A stretch of 6,363 bases of DNA from the NCBI GenBank assembly GCA_016789035.1, contig JAEUSC010000240.1, positions 1-6,363 of the forward strand, written 5' to 3'. Each line of letters begins with the position of its first letter. Position 1 is the stretch's first letter. Both the position numbers and the translations under genes were made by a program. This DNA comes from Candidatus Omnitrophota bacterium (lineage in GTDB: Bacteria; Omnitrophota; Gorgyraeia; Zapsychrales; Fredricksoniimonadaceae). This document shows positions 1 through 4,945 of the stretch, piece by piece. A model generated the notes under the pieces. That model searched no databases. It had not been told where the DNA came from and worked only from the letters and a program-made list of their open reading frames with translations.

Positions 1-306
1 GTTGGCATCATAATCGTACTGCGTGATGCCCGGATCCGGCATATTGGCATCGGTCACAGTCAACAACATCTGGCGCTCATCATATTGATTGGTCGTCACA
101 TTGTTATTGGCAGAGCCCTTCCTCTGACCAATCCAATCTTCAAAACTTAACGGACGACGTTTCCCGTTTAAGTTTTGAAGACTATTCTTCAGAGAAGGGC
201 GAATGTCCCGAGGCCCGTTTAATCCATCATCCCGCAAACGGGACTCGGGACTGATAAGACATTCTAAACCCTGATCTCGACGAGGAACCACCTCGACCGT
301 TAACAA
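1..306 (-). CDS. RHS/YD-repeat protein segment, 5'-truncated, running off the left edge
   Basis: An open frame of 102 codons runs from just after a TAA (309-307) to position 1, where it is still open. The last part reads like YD repeats: NQYDERQMLLTVTDAN, then ITQYDYDAN at the edge. The first 60 or so residues (LTVEVVPRRDQ, later PLSFEDWIGQRKGS) are not typical YD repeat and are encoded by two compound hairpins, so they may derive from a palindromic insertion kept in frame. No convincing start is visible: TTG at 306 and GTG at 291 lack a Shine-Dalgarno sequence. The frame begins only about 7 bases past the edge of the structured repeat at 313. It is most likely the internal or 3' part of an RHS gene cut off from its 5' end, the fourth RHS segment of the array. 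RHS proteins form a shell of YD repeats around a C-terminal toxin; the toxin of this copy lies outside the window. Whether it is translated cannot be judged. Confidence 0.6.
   Translation of the reverse strand, partial: MLTVEVVPRRDQGLECLISPESRLRDDGLNGPRDIRPSLKNSLQNLNGKRRPLSFEDWIGQRKGSANNNVTTNQYDERQMLLTVTDANMPDPGITQYDYDAN
115..200. repeat. Compound hairpin inside the RHS frame
   Basis: The outer arms 115-127 and 189-200 pair over 12 bp with one bulged base. The inner arms 138-153 and 164-180 pair over 16 bp with one bulged base, around a 10-base loop. The whole palindrome is read through in frame by the RHS segment on the minus strand. It resembles palindromic elements that insert into coding genes without breaking the frame, but no second copy is visible here to define its ends. 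Confidence 0.6.
205..251. repeat. Second compound hairpin inside the RHS frame
   Basis: Bases 205-212 (gtcccgag) pair with 244-251, and after a single G/A mismatch 214-220 (cccgttt) pair with 236-242, leaving a 15-base loop. It lies 4 bases from the compound hairpin at 115-200 and is likewise read through by the minus-strand frame. Confidence 0.6.
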
Positions 307-312
307 TTAACT

Positions 313-545
313 ATTGAGAAAGAGCGAGTAGATACGCTAAAAGTTAACGCACACTTTAGTGTGCGGGTCTTTGAAAAAGACCATTCCTGCCTGATGACTT
401 TTCAGGCAGGAATTTAACTTGAAAACATGTTATATAGAAAAAGAAAAGACGATGGTTTAGTGTGCTTTTCTTTTTCTATATAACAGACCATTCGCAAACT
501 CTAATTCGGATTATGTCGTGCCTGTCCCCGAAGGGGATGTCCCCG
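313..545. repeat. Multi-hairpin structured element, copy 1
   Basis: This fills the space between the immunity gene of cassette C and the next RHS segment. Bases 313-384 are identical to 4724-4795, and homology continues less exactly to about 530. Four stem-loops follow one another: H1 348-354/359-365; H2 366-371/377-382; H3 383-394/402-413 (12 bp, perfect); H4 428-448/465-485 (21 bp, perfect, 16-base loop). Relative to copy 2, base pair 385-411 is T-A here and C-G there, and pair 434-479 is A-T here and T-A there, so both stems are preserved by paired changes. The ends show no terminal inverted repeats and there is no ORF. It could be a REP-like mobile element, a structured RNA, a recombination site, or a transcription stop for the upstream cassette. 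Strand of action is unknown. Confidence 0.85.
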
Positions 546-546
546 G
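521..546. repeat. REP-like GTCCCC/GGGGAC palindromic end of the structured element
   Basis: The segment contains tcccc (525-529), gggga (533-537) and tcccc (540-544), so the middle arm can pair with either neighbour. Read on the minus strand it gives GGGGACAGGCAC, a motif I associate with REP-type palindromes near REP-associated tyrosine transposases; that link is from memory. Copy 2 of the element keeps a degenerate form, gcctgtctccgg (4928-4939). Confidence 0.45.
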
Positions 547-570
547 AAATGGAACCTTACACAGGAAGAG

Positions 571-1062
571 CTATTTATTAGTTCTTAGACAAAAAGTTAT
601 ATCTTTAAGATCAAGCAAAGCATCCAACCCGTTGTAAATGGCGTTATTTCCCTTTGCCTCGATTCTAACCCGAACGTACGGATACGTAACAAACCCATAC
701 TTATTCCATTCAAAGAATTCTATAAATACAAATTTGATTGACTTAACATCCGCCACATCCACATATTGCCATTTTCCTGCCCCACCCTTCAAACCACTAA
801 CCATAACACGTGCAGCAGTAATATATTTCTTAAAACAGGCTTGAATAAAATTTATTGGTTGTTGATTAAATTCCCATTCTTTTAAATCTGAGTCCTCGAT
901 TTCCGAAAGCACAATGGTTTTAAATAACAAACGATCTATCTCTTCATATTCGTCTAAGGGAGAACAATCTTTAATTGATGTGAATCTTTTCATAAAATAA
1001 GTATTCCATACATGTCTTTTAGCTTCTAAATATTCAAACAAACAGTTATCAATGTTTTTCAT
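571..1062 (-). CDS. Putative immunity protein of cassette C (163 aa, unrecognised family)
   Basis: This gene starts 3 bases after the stop of the orphan toxin tip (TAA, CTC, ATG), the usual position for the protective partner of a polymorphic toxin. A purine-rich AGGAAAGGGA in the last codons of the tip could serve as ribosome binding site, although its spacing of about 12 bases is long. The protein has no signal peptide or membrane segment, so it would act in the cytoplasm. It is rich in aromatic residues, with a charged N-terminal half and a hydrophobic stretch around IKFVFIEFFEWNKYGF (residues 109-124). I do not recognise the family. The gene is AT-rich compared with the RHS cores and IS nearby, as is common for immunity genes. 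The immunity role is inferred from position only. It ends 26 bases before the structured element. Confidence 0.65.
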   Translation of the reverse strand: MKNIDNCLFEYLEAKRHVWNTYFMKRFTSIKDCSPLDEYEEIDRLLFKTIVLSEIEDSDLKEWEFNQQPINFIQACFKKYITAARVMVSGLKGGAGKWQYVDVADVKSIKFVFIEFFEWNKYGFVTYPYVRVRIEAKGNNAIYNGLDALLDLKDITFCLRTNK

Positions 1063-1065
1063 GAG

Positions 1066-1500
1066 TTATTTTGATCCCTTTCCTGAAACACGTCTTGGGA
1101 AACATATGCAAGTTGATGGATCCTGATTCCATTCTATTCCATGCCAATGCTCTTCACATCCATGGCCAGGAGAATTAACATTCCAATATTCATTCTCTGG
1201 ACAAGCATTACAATTTCCTTCTGAATCTCTACCTGGATTTACAGGTTTCTTTCCGCCCACAGGATCTTGTTGCCCTCTTCCTCTTTCTGGAACATTTGAA
1301 CTTCCGTTCGGTGTTTGGTTAATCGGCTGTTCTGGTATACCTTGCATTGGTGAACCACTCGGTAAGGGTATAACTGGCATAACAGGCGTTGCGGGAAACG
1401 GAACAGAATTTTGTGCCAGATTCGCTTCTCCCATGGACACCATTCCCACCATTTGCAAACCATACGGATCAACCAAATTAATGGAATTATTCGAAACATG
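1066..1500 (-). pseudogene. Orphan RHS C-terminal toxin tip with Cys/His-rich domain
   Basis: The frame enters from the IS edge near 1500 as HVSNNSINLVDPYGL, which matches the end of an RHS core (compare YTSNNPINRTDPLGL in cassette B). Everything upstream in that core is gone, replaced by the IS. After DPYGL comes a proline-rich linker of about 70 residues, then a compact C-terminal domain with a Cys-x2-Cys pair (NCNAC), GHGC, HWHGIEW and TCICF. These five Cys and three His residues suggest metal binding. I do not recognise a named family, although Cys/His-rich tips with an HWH motif occur in RHS proteins as far as I recall. A TTG at 1476 is the only convenient start and has no clear Shine-Dalgarno sequence, so it is probably not expressed as it stands. 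It could serve as a silent tip donor for recombination onto an intact RHS gene. The immunity gene follows 3 bases later. Confidence 0.65.
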
Positions 1501-1530
1501 ATATCGTCGGAGAACCCGGCATTTTCCAGT

Positions 1531-1552
1531 GGACGGACTTTCCGTCCTTTTT
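1531..1552 (+). terminator. Rho-independent terminator-like hairpin, plus strand, at the IS end
   Basis: ggacgga (1531-1537) pairs with tccgtcc (1541-1547) around a 3-base loop and is followed by five T on the plus strand. It points into the IS, against the direction of the transposase, and would stop antisense transcription entering from outside. Confidence 0.5.
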
Positions 1553-1571
1553 AAAAGAGCAAAATTACGAT

Positions 1572-1594
1572 GACACAGCTATCCTGTGTCTTTT
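1572..1594 (+). terminator. Second hairpin plus T-tract beside the transposase stop
   Basis: gacacag (1572-1578) pairs with ctgtgtc (1584-1590), followed by four T on the plus strand. On the minus strand the T-run is absent, so it is a weaker stop for the transposase transcript itself. It lies just past the transposase stop codon. Confidence 0.4.
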
Positions 1595-1600
1595 AATTCC

Positions 1601-2851
1601 CTAAAACGCCACTATTGCATCCGTTTGTCTTGTTAATCCCGCCAAAATCAGCTTAATCCACCGCTTTATGTTCACCGCGGCAGCGGTAAATAGTGACTGC
1701 AATTGCACTTTTACCAATCCCCGGTATCTCGCCCGGCGTAACCCGTGATAACGGGTTAACTCTGAAAGTTTTCCTTCAATCGGCGGACGCAATTTCATAT
1801 CTTTTTTAAATTCATCCGTCGTGTTATAAACTTCAGCCTCACGTAATTCTTTGTTAAACATGCTTATTCCAACCACTCTTCGGCCGTCTTTTTCATTGGT
1901 GCATTCTTTTTGAACTTTACAAACACGACATTTTCCGATCGGAAAATGAAATTGTTTCAGCCCATGACGCACATCCCGATAACGCGATGTCGTCTCAACA
2001 CCTTGAGGACATTTCAATGTCTGAGTTTCTTCATTAATCGTGAACATGCTCTTGGGATATACGGCCTGTGCCCGGGCATTGACCTGTCTTAACGGAGCAA
2101 CCATGATCGTCCCGTTATCTTTAAGCATCTTACGATTGATCCCGTCGGAATACCCTGCATCGCCGACAAGCTTTTGAGGAACCAGCCCATTCCTCTTTTG
2201 CTCGATCACCAGCTGCACCGCAGTCTCAGCTTCACGCTTATTCCCGCGCATCACTTCCACATTCGTTATAAAATGATTCTCCACACTCTCCGTCACATTC
2301 GCCTTGTATCCCATGAATCGTTTCGTGTCCGACTTCGCCCCGTACCGCGCGTCTTCGTCGATCGGACTCACCAATAAATCTTTCGGCTTGTCTTTATATT
2401 CCCGTTCTTGAATTTTCCCTCCGAATTCATTGACATTCTCGCATAATATCCGCCGCAACATTTCCATGCGTTTTCTTAACTCCCGATTGACGGCAACACC
2501 TTCCAATTCCTTCAACACAACCCGCGCTTCAGTAACGACTTTGACCAGTTTCTTCTTTCGTTTCTCGATATCCAACCGGCCTTCATCCGCATGATTGACC
2601 TTCTCCCGCGCATACTCATCGGCATCAATCTTTTTTATTAGATCCTCATACACCTTTGGCTTCTGTCCTTTTAACGGCTTTAGTATCTCGCGAACGCCCT
2701 TTTTTACCAGCGCCACCACCGTCGGGATTGCAATGTCCGCGATCATATGCATCGCATCGATCCGCTGGATCTCATCGCGCTTGATCAATTCCAAATCGAT
2801 CAAACGGTTCAATATCTTGTCAAAAATCATCCTACTTTGGCCGTTATCCAC
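1601..2851 (-). CDS. IS1182-family transposase, C-terminal frame (DDE catalytic part)
   Basis: This frame holds the catalytic part of a DDE transposase that cuts and joins the IS ends. Counting from the GTG at 2851, likely catalytic residues are D32 in RIDAMHMIADI, D231 in LVGDAGYSDG and E359 in PPIEGKLSELTRYHG. SPIDEDARYGAKSDTKRFMGYK lies between the first two. A zinc-knuckle-like set, C281, C308, C311 and C317 (CPQG, then CRVCKVQKEC), and a conserved tail, HGLRRARYRGLVKVQLQ, follow. The GTG is probably not a real start: the frame is open upstream to 2884 and continues the N-terminal frame without missing residues (FDHSSL-GG-FRNRLVDNGQ). With a -1 slip at 2875-2869 the product would be 530 residues, normal for the family. 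Without it this part is not translated as an active enzyme. It is followed by a plus-strand terminator-like hairpin at 1572-1594. Confidence 0.85.
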   Translation of the reverse strand: MDNGQSRMIFDKILNRLIDLELIKRDEIQRIDAMHMIADIAIPTVVALVKKGVREILKPLKGQKPKVYEDLIKKIDADEYAREKVNHADEGRLDIEKRKKKLVKVVTEARVVLKELEGVAVNRELRKRMEMLRRILCENVNEFGGKIQEREYKDKPKDLLVSPIDEDARYGAKSDTKRFMGYKANVTESVENHFITNVEVMRGNKREAETAVQLVIEQKRNGLVPQKLVGDAGYSDGINRKMLKDNGTIMVAPLRQVNARAQAVYPKSMFTINEETQTLKCPQGVETTSRYRDVRHGLKQFHFPIGKCRVCKVQKECTNEKDGRRVVGISMFNKELREAEVYNTTDEFKKDMKLRPPIEGKLSELTRYHGLRRARYRGLVKVQLQSLFTAAAVNIKRWIKLILAGLTRQTDAIVAF

Positions 2852-3192
2852 CAGACGATTCCTAAATCCCCCAAACTCGAATGATCAAAAGGACGCTCAT
2901 TTAATTTTAGCCCCAACGCATATTTGATCTCTATGTCGTACATACACGCCCGTTCCATCTCACGGTCGGATAAATTCTTATGGAACTGCAACAACAAAAC
3001 CATCGCCAAGAGCTTCGGCGAGATTGGCGGACGCCCGTTATCCTGACAGTACATCGTTTCAAAATCCAGTTCATCCATCAGAGGCGAGACGATTTCTTTG
3101 AACTTGCGGTAATAACTGTCGGACGGGATCAACGTTTCGCAGATATATGAAGCATCGAAAAATGAGGCTTGTCCTTCGGGATTCTTGAGCAT
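2827..3192 (-). CDS. IS1182-family transposase, N-terminal frame (121 aa)
   Basis: This is the N-terminal, DNA-binding part of the transposase, with SPKLLAMVLLLQFHKNLSDREMERACMYDIEIKYALGL and RPFDHSSL, motifs typical of IS1182 and related families. I place the start at ATG 3192-3190 because GGAAGGAG (3208-3201) lies 8 bases upstream. An in-frame ATG at 3228 is excluded because it overlaps the perfect -10 box TATAAT (3232-3227). After FDHSSL the frame goes wrong (GDLGIVWWITAKVG) and stops at 2829-2827, while the correct continuation FRNRLVDNGQ is in the -1 frame. The two frames overlap by 58 bases (2884-2827), and the heptamer T_TTG_GGG sits in the overlap. Either this is programmed frameshifting or one lost or gained base has inactivated the element. 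Confidence 0.8.
   Translation of the reverse strand: MLKNPEGQASFFDASYICETLIPSDSYYRKFKEIVSPLMDELDFETMYCQDNGRPPISPKLLAMVLLLQFHKNLSDREMERACMYDIEIKYALGLKLNERPFDHSSLGDLGIVWWITAKVG
2869..2875 (-). promoter_or_regulatory. Candidate -1 frameshift heptamer T_TTG_GGG
   Basis: In the zero frame the codons are AGT TTG GGG GAT, so the heptamer fits the X_XXY_YYZ pattern with X=T, Y=G, Z=G. Slipping back one base gives TTT GGG and then GGA TTT AGG, restoring the transposase reading at the expected place. No clear stimulatory stem-loop or upstream Shine-Dalgarno sequence was found close by. A simple indel in the run of five G would look the same. Confidence 0.45.
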
Positions 3193-3200
3193 TCCACCAT

Positions 3201-3208
3201 CTCCTTCC
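3201..3208 (-). promoter_or_regulatory. Ribosome binding site of the transposase
   Basis: GGAAGGAG lies 8 bases before ATG 3192 and decides the start of the N-terminal transposase frame. Confidence 0.75.
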
Positions 3209-3226
3209 GGTTGTTTTCTATGTCTC

Positions 3227-3232
3227 ATTATA
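3227..3232 (-). promoter_or_regulatory. Transposase promoter -10 box
   Basis: A perfect TATAAT sits 19 bases upstream of the ribosome binding site, just inside the IS right end. At 17-base spacing the -35 position (3255-3250, CGATCT) is poor and would straddle the IS edge, so promoter strength may depend on the insertion site. Confidence 0.5.
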
Positions 3233-3262
3233 GCTCATTCCTCGTCGATAGATCGGTATTTA

Positions 3263-3553
3263 TTAATTACTTTCAAGCAAGGACTCGACTTCATTTTTAA
3301 ATGCATCAATTAGTTCTTCTTCTGACTCAAAATCATCTTTTTCAAAGCGCTTATCAATATTTTTTCCTCCTATTTCAGCTCCATCTTTATATATCCAGAT
3401 TTCCAGACCCTTAACTTCACCATAAATATACATTTCTTTCTTGCCATCCAATTTTTGATTAAAAAAATTGAGATTTCTATTTCTAAGGATTGATTGCAAT
3501 TGTGATTCACATTTATGTTGAAAAACTGTCAAATTTCTCATCGCATCCCCCAT
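3263..3553 (-). CDS. Putative immunity protein of cassette B (96 aa)
   Basis: This small acidic protein has no signal peptide or membrane segment and contains YIYGEVKGLEIWIYKDGAEI followed by a charged C-terminal helix (FESEEELIDAFKNEVESLLESN). It shares one base with the toxin stop (TAATG). GGAGG (3567-3563) lies 9 bases before the ATG, inside the last codons of the toxin, so the two are translationally coupled. The first ATG is preferred over the one at codon 5 because of this spacing. The pairing and size are those of a cytoplasmic immunity protein for the preceding RHS tip, protecting the producer from its own or a sibling's toxin. I do not recognise a named family; acidic proteins of this look next to RHS tips ending in HFDIW-like motifs are familiar to me, but I cannot cite one. 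The IS begins 12 bases past its stop. Confidence 0.7.
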   Translation of the reverse strand: MGDAMRNLTVFQHKCESQLQSILRNRNLNFFNQKLDGKKEMYIYGEVKGLEIWIYKDGAEIGGKNIDKRFEKDDFESEEELIDAFKNEVESLLESN

Positions 3554-4704
3554 TAAAGAGATCCTCCGATCCAGATATCAAAATGACTTCTACCCGTAAT
3601 TCGCTTTAGCCATTCTCCCGCAACTCTAAATACCTTTTTGCCTCGATGCTGTCCAAATCCAATTCTCAAATAGCGATTATGATTGAGAATATATAAGGCA
3701 TCTTTTATCGGCTTTGCACCAATCGCTATCGCCGTCGCTCCTGCCGCTGCCCCGACGGAAACTCTCTCTGCTGTTTGCCATCCACCACCGGCTTCCTCTG
3801 TATATCGCATCGGATCGCCCCAGCCGGTTGGTTTTCCACATTCCCATTCTGATACAGGCTGACCATATGGACCAGGCAAGACGCTTTCATAAGCCCACCA
3901 ATTCACCTGATCTTCGCCCCAATACAATCCAAGCGGATCGGTTCTATTAATGGGGTTGTTGGACGTGTAAGCGTAGAAATTCATGAATTGATTATTGGGG
4001 AGGACTTTTCCGACACTATCAACATATTGCAGGAGATTCATCGAATCATAATACCCGATTGGGTCGCGCTGTAAGAATCTACCTAAAGTTGGACTGTAAT
4101 AACGCGCGCGATAGTAGTAGTTGCCGCTTTCCACGTCATATTCTCGTCCAGTATATGTATACGGATTCACAACTGTGGGTGCTGCGGCCAATTTTCCGTA
4201 GCTGTTGTAATCATAGGTTTGCTGAACGGCGCCGGCACTGTTAGTCAATTGACGGATAGAACCCAAGCCATCGGCAAAGTAATAATAAGTCGTTGTCCCG
4301 CGCGTCATGGTTAATGGCTCATCCGTTTGATCGCCATGGACATAATCGGCGACTAACGTTCCTGCGGAATTCCGTTCTTCAATAATATCTTCCCCGTCAT
4401 ACACATAAAACGTGGCAATTCCGTTGACTGTCTTGGAAACGCGACGATTAAACGCATCGTACGCATACGAAGCTGTCGTACCGGTTTTGCTGAAAGTCTT
4501 TAAGCGGCTTTCGACATCGTAGCCGTACGTATTTCCCGCATCACCGGTAAGATTGCCTTGTTGAGCTTCCTTTGACCAGTCACCATGACAAATCCCCAGA
4601 TTTGTCATGTTTAACAAGAAATAGTCAACAACCCCGAGGAGTGACCGGCTTTGCCAAAATTGTTTACACAATTTTGAAGCAAAGCCATACTGTTTGACGA
4701 GGGG
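3553..4704 (-). CDS. RHS core 3' segment with toxin tip B, 5'-truncated
   Basis: The frame is open from just after a TGA (4707-4705) and ends in TAA. Counting from TTG 4671, residues 35-200 are RHS core with YD repeats, including TYGYDVESRLKTF and the signature YYYRARYYSPTLGRFLQRDPIGY (about 186-207). The core ends at DPLGL (245-249). The tip is about 123 residues, with a short hydrophobic Gly/Ala-rich stretch (284-299) and then NRYLRIGFGQHRGKKVFRVAGE up to HFDIWIGGSL at the very end. Complete RHS proteins are usually over 1000 residues; here the core is under 220 and no start has a Shine-Dalgarno sequence (TTG 4671 and ATG 4608 are the options). It therefore looks like a displaced 3' cassette that needs fusion to an upstream RHS gene. 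The first 40 residues are encoded by palindromic sequence. The core is about 89% identical in protein to cassette A. Toxin activity is not recognisable. Confidence 0.75.
   Translation of the reverse strand, partial: PLVKQYGFASKLCKQFWQSRSLLGVVDYFLLNMTNLGICHGDWSKEAQQGNLTGDAGNTYGYDVESRLKTFSKTGTTASYAYDAFNRRVSKTVNGIATFYVYDGEDIIEERNSAGTLVADYVHGDQTDEPLTMTRGTTTYYYFADGLGSIRQLTNSAGAVQQTYDYNSYGKLAAAPTVVNPYTYTGREYDVESGNYYYRARYYSPTLGRFLQRDPIGYYDSMNLLQYVDSVGKVLPNNQFMNFYAYTSNNPINRTDPLGLYWGEDQVNWWAYESVLPGPYGQPVSEWECGKPTGWGDPMRYTEEAGGGWQTAERVSVGAAAGATAIAIGAKPIKDALYILNHNRYLRIGFGQHRGKKVFRVAGEWLKRITGRSHFDIWIGGSL
4584..4609. repeat. Perfect hairpin at the start of RHS segment B
   Basis: catgacaaat (4584-4593) pairs with atttgtcatg (4600-4609), 10 bp with a 6-base loop. 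It is read through by the RHS B frame (MTNLGICHG) just before recognisable YD repeat begins. Confidence 0.6.
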
Positions 4705-4709
4705 TCACT
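4640..4709. repeat. Compound stem-loop between the structured element and RHS segment B
   Basis: Three nested stems share one axis: agtgacc 4640-4646 with 4703-4709, ggctttgc 4647-4654 with 4679-4686, and caaaattg 4655-4662 with 4669-4676, closing a 6-base loop. A one-sided bulge of 16 bases (4687-4702) interrupts the outer stem. It occupies the same place relative to the structured element as the hairpins at 115-251 do in the other junction. Confidence 0.6.
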
Positions 4710-4723
4710 TCTAAGACGATTCA

Positions 4724-4936
4724 ATTGAGAAAGAGCGAGTAGATACGCTAAAAGTTAACGCACACTTTAGTGTGCGGGTCTTTGAAAAAGACCATCCCTG
4801 CCTGTAAATTTCAGGCAGGGATTTAGCGTTCAAATATGTATTTAGAAAAAGAAAAGAAGCCGATTACGCAGCTTTCGTTTTTCTAAATAGCATGACATAG
4901 TTAAGCACATAATTTAGGTTAGCGTCGCCTGTCTCC
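4724..4936. repeat. Multi-hairpin structured element, copy 2
   Basis: This copy follows immunity gene A. Bases 4724-4795 equal 313-384 exactly. H1 and H2 are unchanged. H3 is 4794-4804/4812-4822 (11 bp, 7-base loop). H4 is 4840-4850/4878-4888 (11 bp), with an inner stem 4856-4860/4871-4875 across an internal loop. Loops and the linker sequences between H3, H4 and the right end differ from copy 1, while stems are kept by paired changes (4796-4820 C-G against T-A; 4842-4886 T-A against A-T). The right end keeps a weak GTCTCC version of the REP-like motif. No ORF or terminal inverted repeats were seen. Confidence 0.85.
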
Positions 4937-4945
4937 GGAATTTCT

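Larger units (their letters stand above)
1502..3250 (-). mobile_element. IS1182-like insertion sequence
   Basis: The element carries a two-frame transposase with IS1182-type motifs. The left edge is set near 1500 because homology to the RHS core end (HVSNNSINLVDPYGL) stops there. Candidate terminal repeats are imperfect: tatcgtcggagaac at 1502 reading inward, and tatcgacgaggaat from 3250 reading inward, 10 of 14 positions equal. The span of about 1.75 kb suits the family. I see no target duplication: bases next to 1502 (acatga) do not match those after 3250 (gatcgg). That is consistent with deletion or recombination at one side. The element lies 12 bases past the stop of immunity gene B. Exact ends are uncertain by several bases. 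Confidence 0.7.

Noticed and set aside
428..485. H4 as a standard Rho-independent terminator for the immunity gene
   Set aside because: The stem is long but AT-rich and no T-run follows it on the minus strand; it may still slow transcription.
313..545. Structured element as a classical MITE
   Set aside because: The two ends are not inverted repeats of each other and no target duplication flanks either copy.
638..844. Plus-strand open frame opposite immunity gene C
   Set aside because: It is fully antisense to a better-supported gene, has no ribosome binding site and its peptide has no recognisable features.
1239..1499. Minus-strand 86-codon frame overlapping orphan tip C
   Set aside because: It is an alternate frame of the tip; the true frame carries the RHS core end NNSINLVDPYGL and the Cys/His domain.
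1910..2927. Several plus-strand frames opposite the transposase
   Set aside because: They are shadows of a conserved DDE transposase and have no start signals.
3714..4244. Plus-strand frames opposite RHS segment B
   Set aside because: They are antisense to conserved YD-repeat coding sequence.
313..4936. CRISPR array or tandem repeat suggested by repeated palindromes
   Set aside because: There are only two copies, more than 4 kb apart, with no regular spacers and no cas genes.
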